DNA of 64,000 nt from Lunularia cruciata (GCA_948567375.1 OX419757.1:5208001-5272000), one strand, 5' to 3'; shown: positions 21,598-34,798, counted from the first letter of the stretch. Numbers and translations are program-made. The notes: generated by a model from the letters alone, not told the origin.

Positions 21598-21740
21598 GAT
21601 GACCAGAGATCCAGATGAGACAAAAAAGGTAAAATGATGTAGGTGGAAACGAGAACAGATAAGAGGACACGTGAAACATGTCTTTGATGGGTCCTCCTTG
21701 ATTGGAAATCAAAGAGGAGACAAAAGAGGTAAATGAAATG
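21598..21740 (+). repeat. Further hairpin-module remnant upstream of TPS-A
   Basis: aggtggaaacgagaacagat, then acacgtgaaacatg, then cctccttgattggaaatcaa and gaggagacaaaagaggtaaa. Matches 57960-58055 in segment C. Confidence 0.5.
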
Positions 21741-23390
21741 AAAATTATTTATGAATATTGAGAGATTTTAATAAATTAAGTTTATAATAAAATTAAAATT
21801 TAATTATATTATATTACATTGAACATGAATTAAGTATAATGTTAATAAATTTTTAATATATTATATATATGTTATAATTTTAGATTATAAATTAAATTAA
21901 ATTAAATTATATAAAAATTTAATCCTTTTAAAATCAATTATCAATCCAAATATGACAATTCTATTTCGGACTTCTTCCGTTCCACTTCTCGGTGTATCAT
22001 TGAAATCCAGTTCCGTCGGTGTATCATTGAAATCCAGTTGTGTATTATTGAAATCCATTATTATAACTATAACTTAATATACCAAAATGACAATTTCTAA
22101 GAATAATCAGGCAATGGATGTGAAATTAATCCAACAACAATACCTTAAAATATCAATTAATTTCATAATTCTCAAATATGAAATTACCCGTAAATTTTAC
22201 TTTAAATATCGATTCAAGCTAATTTTCTCTTGAAACATAGGTGCATACTCGTAATTGTTTTTTCATGCTAGTTAGATGCCCCGGCATGAATTTATTCATA
22301 AAATATTCAAATTGAAATTGCGAGATCCCGTAAATTTTGGACTGCCTGCCTGTTTCTTGTAGCATTCATACATGTGGGCGACTCTTCACTAGAAAAGCAG
22401 CTCTGCAGATTGAATGATATCTTTGAAGCTAAATTCGCACATGTTATTTGAAATAGGATGGATGATTATTTTAAGAGACATAGTGACAAGTGCAAGATGA
22501 AAGTATTCCGTTCCTTTGTATAGAATTTATAGTTTGGTTATATTTTTATTACATATTATTCTATTTTATCATGTATTATGTAAATAGAAACTGATGCCAT
22601 CTGAAACGAGTGAATGTTGTTAATGCAAATAGATGTACTACTACGATAGCAAAGAGTGCTCAACCGTTCATTTAAGTTCTGTGCTTTCCTTAAACTCCAT
22701 CTTCTGATAATAATAAGGATTAGATTTAAACTTTTGGATAAGACAGGCCGTCCTGATCTATATGGACACGATTTAGTGTTGCATGAAAAGGCATTAGGGC
22801 GTTTCAATTATGGTTTTGCAGGAAACTTACAGGAATTCAAACTTACCCGCAAAAAGTTTCAACACAACAGTTTCAACACTTACCCTAAACCTATAACAAA
22901 ACTGAACAGAGAAAAGGAAATGCCTGTAAAAACAATTATGGGTATTTAATAACTTTCTGGCCCTTTTCCACAATCCCGGCAGGACACAAACCCAAATCAC
23001 AAGGTGAAATCAGGCGCCTAAAAAATCAAGTACAGGGTTTTATGCTAATAATAATAACCAAATTAAATGTTAATCAAAGGTACTGCACGGGAACAGGAAA
23101 GGCATGCAAAATTTGAATTTTCCTGGATCAGCGCACAAACACAAATTAGAATGATCCTTTCAAGCTCGTGCATGTTATAATCTGATGCGGGTGCAGTTTT
23201 GGGAGATTTTTAATTTAGGAATTCTTTTTACTCAAAATGAACTCGTCTCTTGCGAGAATAAAAAAAAGCACAATTTAGTTTAGATTACAAGTGAGGATTT
23301 TGGACATCACCCAGTGGCCTTGCAAGTATTTTGAGCATCACCCTTAGGTGGCCTTGAGAGAACTTATTCATAATTTACAAATGAAGATTT
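21741..23390. other. Upstream spacer of segment A
   Basis: AT-rich, no supported gene. At 22390-22396 it has tagaaaa where segment C keeps TATAAAA. Frames of 83-97 codons on both strands at 22556-22949 overlap each other and are shared with segment C only because the DNA is duplicated. Confidence 0.45.
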
Positions 23391-23439
23391 TGTGCAGCAA
23401 GCCTTGACCTTCAGAGAACTAGTTCAAACTTCCAATGCA

Positions 23440-24480
23440 GTGCAGCAGTTTCCAAACTTCATGCAGAGTGGCATTTTGAGGAGGAGGAGATTTAATTACT
23501 CTGGGTTTGCAGGGGAATTGAGAGAAACAAAGTTGGTCAGTGCAAATATGGAATGCACCTCCCCTCACAAGCAAAGAGTTCATTCTTGGAGGAAACCATT
23601 CTTGGATTTTAGTCAAATAGTATAGAAGCCAATCTACCTCTCTTGCAAGATTTGGTTTCCAAATCTGTTCTAGTTCCTTTGCTCGAGAAATTCCAGGATT
23701 TGTTAAACATAGTACCTGTGGGACATTCCAGCCAAGGGTATTGTTTGCTATTTTTTGTGCAGTTTGTGGGGCTTTCATCTAAAGTGGGGGATGATGAGAG
23801 TGCAAACCATTGTAGTCAATTATTGGACTATCTTGAGTACACTAAACATTCAAGCAAATGCGGGGTAATGCGGGGTAATGCGGGGCGGGGTGGGGCGGGG
23901 CGTGCAGGGCAGGGCAGGGCAGGGCAGGGGGGTGGGGGGAGGAGGCGGATATGTAAGAGAGCATTATATTTGAACCACCATGTGAAACAATAGTAGCTGA
24001 AGATTTTCTCTAGCAAGGAACCTATGGTAGCACACTTTATGTCTCCTTATGCAATTGGTCAAGTACCCAGATTAGATAATATTAGTAATTAGGACTTAAG
24101 GCTTGTACCCCAATCACCCCAAAAAATAGAATAAACATGCAGTCAAAAGATACCATTGGTGTGGAACCACCCCAACACCAGTAGAGATGATGACGGTCCT
24201 GAGACCACAATCATGATAAAGATGACAATGATGGTCCCTGGACCACGACAACAATCACGATAACAATGATGATTACAGTCACACCCAGAATACCACAAAC
24301 ACCATAATAACCATGGGTATGGGTGGCCATATTAGCATTTGCCATCCATCTTTAGAGGTTCAACTTCCTGCAAGCAATTGCTGCCACATAGGATGTAGAA
24401 CCTGTTTTGGTCACAATCAGTCCTTGTGCCACTTCACACTTGTGAGAACAACAACGTTTCACCACTTATGACTGATGAAA
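23440..24480 (+). repeat. Leading part of the coiled-coil repeat unit (A)
   Basis: Starts with a phrase encoding MQSGILRRRRFNYSGF and is shared by all three segments (A 23440, B 37735, C 59955). It contains short frames only and a G-rich tandem repeat. The coding status of this leader is unknown. Confidence 0.55.
23862..23943. repeat. G-rich variable tandem repeat (A)
   Basis: Runs of gcggggtaat, then ggggc/ggggt units, then four to five cagggcaggg units and a ggggggtggggggagg tail. Several runs of three or more G on the plus strand could form G-quadruplexes. Copy number differs in B and C. Confidence 0.75.
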
Positions 24481-24499
24481 ATCAGCATCATTCCAATTG

Positions 24500-27240
24500 A
24501 AGGATTATAAAGGTTCATCTTAAGAGGAGGTAAGTTTCAGTCAAGTGAATTTGTATAAGTATGCCAAGATGAGGAATGGCTGGAAGGTGTATGGATATAA
24601 TGATCCATACAGGCATACCATGGTGACCTCACTCATGAAGCTGTTCAAATCAACAAGGACAACTTACGTCAACAATGAGCAAGCCACCTTCTTCTAGCTG
24701 TTACATGAAGGAAGACCCATGGATTGGGCAAAGATGTTTTTATCATTGTGCTTGTGAGATGACAAAGCAATAGCAGATACATGGAGGAAGAATTTCCTCT
24801 CTGTTTGTCTTGCACTTTTATATCAGGATTAGGTTTTTGAAGAAGGAAGAACAACCACAAGATATCATCAAGCCCAACTTGAGCATGCAATAGAGACCAA
24901 GAAGTACAAGGACACATTTCTCAAGTATCAAAAAACCGGCAAATGAGAGCCAATCAACAAGGTCGTGGGAGCAAGCATGAGCAAATGGAAGGCAATCGCA
25001 ACACTGGTCTAGATGGGGAAGAGACACCAGCCTAATCCCTAGGTTGTGGACTCTTTGGATGAAGAGAATGCCAAATCCAAGGGCTAATTGGGATTGGGAA
25101 GCAAAGATGGAAGTGACTGCAACTCACAAGGGACTCCCCAAGTAAGTGTGGACAAGGAATTGTCACCAGTTCTGGAGTTATTGCCTCTAGATCAGGAGAC
25201 TTCTTTCTCCTGAATAGAAGTATCCTCCAAATCAAAAGAGGCAACATAGTGCAAAGCATAGAGGTTCAGTCCACCCTTGTGGTCGTGGTGGAGTTTGGAA
25301 TGCTAGACCAGCCTGCTACCAAGGAAGAGGAGGAGGTGATGGTGGAAGAAGATGAGAACATCCTGATATCCCAGTTGCAGGTGAAGAAGACTCCTCCTCC
25401 AACACCGGAATTGGAGACAATGCAGATTTTTCAGTCCTTGCCTTGAAAAGAACAATGGGTGGCAACTCCACTGTAAGAACCTGTGCTTGAGAATGTTCAA
25501 ACTACACCATTGCAATTGTGTGAAGGGAGGTTGTTGAGTGAAGAAAAGTGTAAGGGTCCAAAGAAATGACTTTCCTTGGACTTGGATGAAGTAATTGTGG
25601 CTTCAGCTGTTGTCACTAAGATTGTGGTAGCTACTAAAATGTTGGTGAGTGGGAAATTGGATGAGGAGAAAGGAGCAACAAGTTCTCCAAAAATACTAGA
25701 GGTAGAAGTTACCATAGTGGTCACAATGTGTATTTTTTCTCACCCACGAGAAAGGGAAGCGGCCTTGACACCACAACAAGAGGAAGCTAGAATAACACCA
25801 GCCTACAAGGATCCAGAGTTAAATTACCCTTTGAATTACCCACCCTTGTTGACTTGGGCTAATCACATGTTGGGGCTGGTATTAAAGGCCATGGAGGACC
25901 TATTGCCTACTTATCAGGAGATCAACCTGGCCGTGACAGACTAAAAATGCCTGATAGAGTTTCTAAACTATCAAATTCAGAGTGCTTTTTGGGAAAAGAT
26001 AGGAGCAAAGAAGGAGTTAACCAAGGTCCATGCCAGCATTTCATGCATATAAGCTCAAATTATTGCAATTCAAGGGCATTGTCATACCAAGAGTAGAGGC
26101 TAAACCAGGTGGGAGCTTGGGAACTTGTGCTATTGGGAAGAGAGCCCATGGTTTCAGAAGGAATAAGTTGCCCTCATGATAGAACCCAAAAGAGCTAGAC
26201 CAGAGAAAAAGAAATGGTCCTAAGTGCCAAACTGTCACAAGTTTGGGAATTGGAGACTGCTCTCAAAGGCAAGGATGCAGAGCTACAAAAACCTAAAGGA
26301 GATCACAATGACCTGTCCAAAAACTACAAGGTGTGGAAGAAGGATAACAACACCGTGCTAGAACAGTACCAAGTAAAGTTGTGCCAAGTCAAGGCCAATC
26401 TTTCAGTGATGAAAGGTGGGTACTGCCCAACAAGAAAAAGCATTTGTGGATTACAAGGCGGCCCAAGAAGTGAAGTTGAAGGAAAAGGATGACAAAATGG
26501 CCTTGATGAAGGAGATATCATGATTATGATAATGGATCTCCCGATTGGACTCCAATTTACTAACCATTAAGGGGAGGTCTAAGCATTGTGTGGAGGAGAT
26601 AAAGAAGAAGCAGAAGAAGCTATTGAGTGCTAAGGATGAAGAGGCAGCATTACTCAAGCAAGAACTAAAGGTTCTTTGTCTCTAGAGTGCCAAGGACAAG
26701 TAGGCCCTCAACACAGATCTTGAGAAGGCCCAAATGTATGCTGAGGAACTAACCATGATTTTCAATAACCACAAGGAATCTGAGCAGCCTCCACATGCAA
26801 GTTAGGCAAGAGGTGAATATGGAATTGGAGTTCATCTCAGATACGTTGGATGAGGAGAAAATGCGGGTAATCTTAGTAGTGGAGGATATTTCAAATTGGT
26901 TGAAAACTCAAGTAGAAGTGGTAGCGTTGAACCAAATTCATTGCGTGAAACTATGGGAGTTGACGTTAGAGATACATGCTTTGGAAGCAAAGAAGTATCC
27001 AACCAAGCAATTGGCTAAAGTGGATGAGAGACTATGGAAGCATGTTGACCACAAATTTGAGAGTCTATTGACCAAGGTCAGCCAAAAAATGGAGGAGTAC
27101 AATGGGCATGTCAATGAACTGATCCAGAGGTGCAAGGGAGAAGATACATCAAGGAGGCCAAGCAAGTCAAGGAAGTAGTTTGGCCATGTAGTTACAAGTA
27201 CAGATGTACAATAAGTCACACTCTTGGGGTGCAATTTTCA
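24500..27240 (+). pseudogene. Decayed gene of unknown coiled-coil protein, plus copy (A)
   Basis: I do not recognise this family. Reading through stops and shifts, the order is: a globular part (RNGWKVYGYND, TYVNNEQATFF, CLALLYQDE, TTTRYHQAQLEHA); an acidic and proline-rich middle (EEEEVMVEEDENI, KTPPPTPELE); a conserved block (LNYPLNYPPLLTWANHMLGL, VLKAMEDLLPTYQEI); then long heptad-like helices (AKLSQVWELETALKGKDAEL, ALEAKKYPTKQLAKVDERLW) to EDTSRRPSKSRK near 27175. The same protein is recognisable, equally broken, at 38700-41430 and 60900-63690, and inverted at 28870-31080. Multicopy decay suggests a mobile-element protein or a host gene carried by one. Confidence 0.6.
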
Positions 27241-28870
27241 TAGCTTGACCATTGGAGTCATCATGTCATTAAAGTCAGACCACATCATGGTAGGAGACCA
27301 TCGGAGTCAAGCATCACCATGATGGCCTGCCATTGGGACAAGATGTCAGCAGGGTAGCACCACTCTGGTGCAACAAAATTTCTATAATCTAATGGATGAC
27401 AATAATCATGTATAATTTCTCCAATGCCATATCATCTAGACCATTCTCCCATTGTCTAGTTGGAGTCCTGTGACTAGTAGAGTGTACAATAGGCACCCTT
27501 TGCAAGTGGTGCCATTAGGACTTAATTTGGTAAGATAGAGTATGTATATTAGGGTTAGTTTTAATGAACATTAACTTGGGGATTGTGACATTGTAAACCA
27601 TAGATGCAGAGGTGCCATGTGCCAACCCAATATCAGCATACTAACAGTATAATTGGTAAGAACAGGTTTTCCCCACAAGAATATGGTTTGGAAATGGCTA
27701 TGCTTGAAGAAATAGTGTCAACTTATCACAAGTTGTCTATTGTTGCAACTTTGTCCTCTTGGGCAAGACAATTCCCCAAAGAGGGTACTGCACCCCACAG
27801 TGGCACAATACAAAAAATAAAATCAAACACTCAGATCATATTCACAAAATATATCATGTCACTTGGCTCCTAAAGATGATAGTTCAATCTTTATCAAGGG
27901 TCATTAGCCCCAAAGTCTGTACCTTTGCAGTTACCTATATCATGCATACTATAATGCCAATGAGAACATTCTACACTTCCTAGAAGGTGCTCCTCACCAC
28001 TATACTGCAGGTTTGTGACTAGAAGGGCTTTTCATTACACATGGCACTTCACAACACTCATAGCCATCATGGCCAATCAACATATCACCTTGATCCTTTA
28101 GAACACCTAGGGATACAACACCCCAGTAAACCCTGATTGCCTTCTTGCACCTTAGAACTTGCATTCTTACTTTGAGTTCCTCACCACTACTCCATCCACA
28201 AATCACAAAACGTGCACAATACTAATGTTGACATGTTAAAGATCTTAGATCTCCTTATCATACTATACCCAATATGTGGAATCCATATCATTCATACATA
28301 GACAATTGCAAATTGACCATATATACAAATGTGGATAATGAAATGATGAAGCGTCAAATTTTGCACAAACACGAGTTGAACTGAACTGAACTTGTATTAT
28401 GTCAAGGTGGTCCCCTTTATACATTCTACTATAAAATTATGGGGTGCATCCATGGCTATGTGATGCCACAATCCCTAGATTGAGCTCTTATTATGACTAT
28501 CCCTAATGTACCTACTCCATCATACCAAATTAATGTGTCAACAATGCCACCTAAAAAAGGGACCTACTGGATACTCTACCAGTCATAAATCTCTAGCTAG
28601 ACATGGGAAGAATGGTCCTAATGACATGGTGTTGGCAAAACTGTCCTATTGTAAATGACCATTGACCTTCCCAACATTATATACATATTTTTCACCAGAT
28701 TGGTGCCTCACTTGTTGACATCTTGCTCGTGTTGGTAGGCTATCATGGTGATGCTTGACTTTGATGATATCCCACCATGATGAGATTTCACACCAATGAC
28801 ATGATGACTTTGATCATTGAGCAACTCCACTAGTTGTGGTATAACAATCGCACCCCAAGGGTGTAATTTA
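27240..28870. repeat. Spacer between convergent coiled-coil copies (A)
   Basis: The 3' flanks of the two convergent copies are inverted repeats of each other. Phrases such as ttggggtgcaat, caagcatcaccatgatgg and the gattgtgacat / gattgtggcat region occur in opposite orientation near both ends. The middle (about 27900-28206, minus) contains a further repeat, also found at 42100-42430 and at 31795-35420. Confidence 0.5.
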
Positions 28871-31080
28871 TTTTATATTTGTACACATGTATTGATATAG
28901 TCAATCTCTACTTCCCTAACCCACTTGGCTTTCTTGATGCATCTTTGGATCATTTCACCAATATGCTCCCCGTATTCTTCCAGCTCTTGGTTGACCTTGG
29001 TTAAGATGTTGTCAAATTTTTCATCAATATGCTTCCATAGCTTCTTATCCAATTTGGCCAATTGCTCAATTGAATACTTCTTTGTTCCCAAAGCATGTAT
29101 CTTTGACTTCAACTCCTGAAGCTCTTTGCATGATGAACTTGGGTCAACACCACTTCTCCTACTTGAGTCTTTAGCTGGTTTGTGGTATCCTCCACTATTG
29201 TGATCTATGAGCTAGCATGTCTCTCACTTAGGATGAATCTCTGATGGCTATTATGGTAATGTACCATGGACTAAGAAGGCAAGGAACCCAACTCCATCAT
29301 ACTCCTTCAAGGCTAACACTCCAAGACTCCAACCATTGCTCACTAGAGAACTCAACGAGAGAGAGAGATAGTTACAAATGAAAGGATGATGAGTATCTCC
29401 TCATCCCTAGTTTATATACTTGTGAAATAGGAACACACCAAATAGCTAATTATTACTAATTATTGGGATAAATCAAGTTATTAGGCTAAAAGTTAAATAA
29501 AGTCAAGAAGCTAAAAGAATATCTATACTCATGTGAATATTCTCCTAAGCATGTGGTCTTATCTTAACCCAACCACTAAGTCAAGGATTTCTTCACATGG
29601 GCTATCTTTGGACCATAGAAGAATCTAAACAAAAAGACTTGTGGACCCAATAGTTCTCAACTCTTTCCTCAAAGCCAAACACCTAGGAATAATACTAAAC
29701 CAACATACCAGAATCCAAAATAGTGGTGCTCATCTTTTTGACTTCTTCTAAAGTAAGTTCACCTCTATCTTAGTTATGACTAAATTTAGCTAATCATGAA
29801 TAATGTATAACCATCTTTTATCTCTATATAGATATATCTTTCAAGTACTTATAATACCAAACTAAATATCACAATAGTACATACATGCACAAATGTGTGT
29901 TACAGATCACCCATGTCCACTCCTTGTCTAGAGTATCTTGAATGGATTATACATTTATATCAACTTCTTGCTTCATATGTACACAATCTTTATGTCCATT
30001 AACAATTGTGTTGATTCCTTAATGCAGATTTGTGTCTTTTCAACCTCTACATTGAGGGCCTGCTTGTCCTCTGCACTTTGGTTGTTGAGAACCTTTAGTT
30101 CTCATTTGAGAGATGTCTCCTCCTCATTTCTAGCACTCAACTTCTCCTTATGCTTCCTCTTTATGTCCTTCCCATGATGCTTGGACCTCCCTTTAAGGGT
30201 TAGCAAATTGGAGTCCAATTGGAAGATTTTTTGTTATGCTCATGATATTTCCTTCTTAATTAAGACTATCTCCTTGTCCTTGTCCTTCAACTTCTCTTCT
30301 TTGGCCACCTTGTAGTCCATAAATGCTTGTTTGCAGTAGGCAATAACAAGGCACAAATCTGCTTGGTATTGTTCTAGTAGGGTGTTGTTATGTTACCTCC
30401 ACACCTTGTGGTTCATGGACAAGGCATCGCACTCCCCTTTTGCTTGTCATAACTCCATATCCTTATCGTTGAGAGCAGCCTCCAATTCACAAACTCATGA
30501 TAAGTCAGCACCCAAGACCATTTTTCTTTGTTTTTTCCACCTTGTAGGAGTTTGACCATGGTGAGAAATTCTTCCACTCACAACCCCAGACCCTCCTCTC
30601 AATGGCACAAGTTTAGGAGCCTCCAATTGATCTAGCTTCAGCTCTTGGTATTGGTAATGCCCCTTGAGCTTACTAAGTTGAGCCTTTAGGCATGCAATGC
30701 TAGCATGAGCCTTGGTCATTTCCTTCTCTACTCCTAGCTTCCCCAAACATCCTTCTGAATTTGATAGTGAAAAATTCTAGCTTCATAATTTTGTTATTTA
30801 CATGTGTGTATGTTCAATCTGCAATTGCCTTTGTGTTCATGAATTTGATTCTATATTGGGGAACATGTATTGAGGATCTCCATTATCCTTAGCACATCAT
30901 TGTTACTATTGTGTATGTTTTGTGATGGTTGGGTGGAATAGTTGTCAATTGGGCTATCCCATCCCACTGTGGAAATGCAGGAGTGGTATGGGGCAAGGAA
31001 AGTGACAATAAAATCCTTGTATGGCTGGCCATTTACAAAGCATGGGGAGGTGATGTAGTTGGGCTCCCATAGTGAGTCAT
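28870..31080 (-). pseudogene. Decayed coiled-coil protein gene, minus copy (A)
   Basis: A minus-strand homologue of the plus copy, about equally decayed but more diverged. It reads DSPIDNYSTQPSQNIH near 30950, GVEKEMTKAHASIACLKAQL (30730), VLTYHEFVNWRLL-type and LSINHKVWRK-type segments around 30400-30500, and IHALGTKKYSIEQLAKLDKK (29100) to EEYGEHIGEMIQRC (28930). The two copies point at each other, tail to tail. Function unknown. Confidence 0.55.
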
Positions 31081-31794
31081 AGTTCCATTCAAGGATAGGA
31101 ATCCCCTTTAGACATTTACTTTTGGGGATGGTTCAAAGGTGTGTCACTCCCACAGACCCTTTAGCCTCCTTTACATGTCACTTAGAGTTGGTTTATTAAA
31201 ACATAAATGAGTGGGGTTTTAGTAAAATAGACCATATATGGGATCAATGGGACAATCTATAGAGGAGCATTGATTCCTCATCAACCATTCAAGTATTTTC
31301 AATTTTCAATCATGCTATTTAACACATAGCCAAAGAAAAAGTGTACCATAGCTTATTAACCTTGTGCCACGTTGGCCTTGGGCACTAAAGTTCACAATAA
31401 AATCTTGTGGGAGGAAGGATTCTACTTCCTATAGGGCACTTAGTCCATCTCTCCCATAGGAGTCTATTTGTCTTAATATACAAATCTTTGAGAATCTTGA
31501 GAGGTCTTTAAGCAATCTTTACTAGCCAAAATTAAGATTACCCCTCAAGGGAAGCAACTTCTCCTTAAATATTGGATCCTTACCCTAAATTTTTTTTCCT
31601 AACCTACCTTAAAACACTACAGTAATTTCAGCTGCTGCTATCTATACTATGATGACCAATTGGATCTCCTCTCGTAGATGCTAGATGATCCTAACCTATC
31701 AACATGCCATTGATCTCTTCATTAATTTCTTTGACTACTGTACATTCCCATAGATCTTCTCTTCCTACACACTATTCTTCTCATAGCATCCTGT
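31081..31794. other. Spacer, nothing recognised
   Basis: No frame with family features. 31020-31170 may still belong to the 5' part of the minus coiled-coil copy (NYDSLWEPNYITSP-like reading). Confidence 0.35.
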
Positions 31795-31895
31795 ATCAAA
31801 CTTTTTTGCTCCATGATAGTAGTGGTGAGGAACTCAAAGTAGGAATGCAACTCCTGAGGTGCAAGATGGCAATCAAGCTTGACTAGGGTGTTGGA

Positions 31896-32058
31896 TGTTA
31901 GAAAATACAGTCCCAAGGGACCTCTTGCAATAGCAATCATATGGCCCATTAAACATAAATCAGAGGACTAACAGGAAATAACGTGGTTCACTTCCTGTCC
32001 CGGAAGCTACCTCCACGGCTGAAACATGCCACACCAGCCTTCAAACCTTTATTTCCAT

Positions 32059-32146
<88 letters not shown>

Positions 32147-32362
32147 AACACAGGGATAGTCACTCTGTCATCCGTCTAAACGACTGAGTATAGACCTGCA
32201 TGACTTCATGAGTATTGACCACTCAAGATATCTAGTCACTTCAATACTCAACCTTAGAAGTGACTGAATATATATCCGTATGATACAGTAAGGAGTTTCC
32301 ATCAGTCAAGTTTTGCTCTTGCTCTTGATAGGCAAGTCACTTATAACAAGCCAAACATAACA
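31896..32362 (-). repeat. 3' LTR of copia-2 with expanded TA run
   Basis: 467 bp. The extra length over the 396-bp partner is a pure (AT)n tract at 32062-32144. Confidence 0.9.
32062..32144. repeat. (AT)n microsatellite, ~83 bp
   Basis: Uninterrupted TA dinucleotides inside one LTR; the partner LTR has only catatatatataaac there. Confidence 0.95.
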
Positions 32363-32514
32363 AACTCCACCTTTTGCTTGTATCCACCTTATCATCCCAA
32401 AGAGCAACATTGAATGTTGAGCAAGTTCATGAATCACTTCTGGGCTTGTCTCTTCTAATGGTTCACTTGGTAGATCTACAAGAGGTGAAATGTCTTCATT
32501 TCCAGTATCAATAT

Positions 32515-34708
32515 CTATCTTAACAAAATCTGACTGAATTTTCTTTTCTTTTCTTTTGCTAGAGTAATAGTCTTCATTGTACTAGTCTCATCAAAAACTA
32601 CATCCCTACTCACAACAAGACAACACCTTTCTGGATCCCACAATCTATATCCCTTTGTATCCTTCTTGTATCCCAAGAATATACATTTTCTAGATTTGGG
32701 ATCTAACTTTGTCCTTTGTTCTTGTTGAATATGAACATAAGCTATGCATCCAAATACTCTAAGTGAAGAGTAATCAACATGACTACCTGTCCATTTTTCC
32801 ATAGGTGTCTTACACTCAATAGCTAGAGGGAGAAATGTTTACCAAATGACAAGCCGTATTTACAGCTTCTGCCCAAAAACTCTTCTCCAATCCGGCGTTG
32901 CTTAACATACTTCTTGCTTTCTCCAAGAGAGTATGATTTATCCGCTCTGCCACACCATTTTGTTGAGGAGTACCCAGTATGGTAAAGTGATGGATTGTCC
33001 CTTCACTCTTACAATATCTATCAAACTCTCCAGATTTGTATTTTCCACCATTATCAGATCTAAAACACTTCAGTTTCTGTCCAGTTTGTTTCTCCATCAT
33101 CACCTTCCATTGTTTATAGATAGAGAAGACCTCTGATTTTTGCTTCATGGTGTAGACCCATACTCTCCTAGAGTATCATCAACCAAAGACACAAAATATA
33201 ATACTCCAGATTTTGAAGCTACATGTACAGGGCCCCAAACATCAGAATGCACATAGTCTAAAATTCCCTTTGTGCAATGAACTCCTGTGGAAAAGCTTAC
33301 CCTCCGTTGCTTTCCTATTACACAATGCTCACAGAATTTTAACTTACAACTTTTAAGGCCCTTCAGAAGTTGTTGCTTGGACAATTCACTTAGACCCCTT
33401 TCACTCATATGACCCAAACGGAGGTGCCATAACTGAGTAAGATCTTTGGGATCTTCATTTTCAGAAATAGTACTTGCCACTCCTCCAGTGATGGTCTCTC
33501 CAACAAGCTCATAAAGGTTTCCTATCTTCTTGCCCTTCATTACAACCAATGCTCCTTTTGATACCTTGAGTGTTCCATTTTCTGCTCCCCACCTCCAACC
33601 ATTTGAGTCCAAAGTGCCTAGTGATATCAAATTCTTCCTTAACTCAAGAACATGCCTCACATCAGCAAGAGTCCTCACAATACCATCAAACATCTTAATG
33701 TGTATTGTAGCAATACCAATAGCTTTACAAGCCATGTTGTTCCCCATTATTACAGATCCTCCATTGAATGATTTGTACTCATGAAACCACTCCTTATTTG
33801 GACACATATGGTAAGAGCAACCTGAGTCCAATATCCATGACTCCTCAAATTGATCTTTGTCTTGGGTAACACATAGAACATCATCCACAACTCCAGATGA
33901 CTCAGCAATGCTTGCTTGATCTGAAAGTTGACCTTTATCCTTGTTGGACTCAAGCCTCTTGTTGTTACAATCCTTTTTGAAATGTCCAACCTTCCCACAA
34001 ATCCAGCACTTGCCTTTGAAACCTCCAGTTCTAGACTTGGATCGTGATTTACTCCTGATCTGATCTCTCTCTCTCTCTTGTCCTTCCTCTGATAAATAGA
34101 GCCTCTGAATTTGTCTTTTCTTGGTTCGGTCTTTTTTGCATCTCATTGGACAATAATGCTAAAGTGACCTCCTCATAGTTTATATCATCCTTCCCATATA
34201 GAAGAGTTGTGACCAGATGCTCATATGATGGAGAAAGTGAAGTCAATAATAGCAATGCCTTATCCTCCTCTTCTAACTTAACCTCTATGCTTATCAACTC
34301 ACAAATGATTTTGTTGAAAGCATTGAGATGCTCGATAATACTCTGGCCTTCCTTCATCCTCAACATATACAACTTATGTTTAAGAAACAGTATGTTTGTC
34401 AAAGACTTGGTCATATAAAGATTTTCCAGTTTGGCCCATAGTTTTGGTGCAGATTCCTCATTCATAACATTGTATAGCACTTCATCAGCAAGGTTCAACC
34501 TAATAGTGCTAATAGCTCTCAGATCTGCATCTTCATCTTCCCCATCCTCATCACTTTTGTCCTCCTCCTTTTTCTTCTTCAGTGCTCCATGCAGTCCTTG
34601 CTGGACAAGAAGGACCTTCATCTTCAGTTGCCAAAGTCCAAAATTGTTTTTCCCATCAAACTTCTCCACTGCAAATTTAGCATTGGACATGGATATCACC
34701 CCTGCCAT
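32515..34708 (-). pseudogene. copia-2 gag, protease and integrase remnants
   Basis: Gag starts at ATG 34708 (MAGVISMSNAKFAVEKFDG) and shifts frame at a GA run that is two units longer than in copia-1. The next frame (to 33145) carries the intact zinc knuckle CWICGKVGHFKKDC, protease WILDSGCSYHM, GAG-pre-integrase LWHLRLGHM, and the first integrase Asp (HSDVWGP). A shift near 33150 leads to SDNGGKY and NGVAERINHTLL, which keeps the catalytic Glu. The last fragment (32802-32515) is the integrase C-terminus, up to the deletion. All of it is non-coding as it stands. Confidence 0.88.
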
Positions 34709-34784
34709 TGCTTTGCTGTGGACTTGCTTCTGGACCCACTTCCCTGCACCCTCAGATCTCAAGACACTCTTGAGGACCAACTAT

Positions 34785-34796
34785 GCTCTGATACCA
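34785..34796 (-). promoter_or_regulatory. Primer binding site of copia-2 (initiator tRNA-Met)
   Basis: Minus-strand TGGTATCAGAGC, two bases inside the 5' LTR, identical to copia-1. Confidence 0.9.
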
Positions 34797-34798
34797 AT

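Larger units (their letters stand above)
18176..31080 (+). repeat. Segment A of a large duplicated block
   Basis: From 'gtagaaaataaaagatatg' onward, this segment matches segment C (54757-64000) in order and orientation with small indels. Anchors are the TPS stop codons (19696 and 56320, offset 36624) and a tatgtatatt phrase (27541 and 63991, offset 36450). From about 23440 to 31020 it also matches segment B (37735-45213). The TPS-bearing part is shared only by A and C. Confidence 0.85.

Noticed and set aside
22556-22949. Overlapping plus and minus ORFs of 83-97 codons, also present at 59074-59446
   Set aside because: They overlap on opposite strands, show no family features, and recur only because the whole segment is duplicated; the plus frame is changed by indels between the copies.
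23643-24016. Frames across the G-rich repeat (Gly/Arg-rich on plus, Pro-rich on minus)
   Set aside because: The odd composition comes from the G-rich tandem repeat; unit number and frame differ in all three copies.
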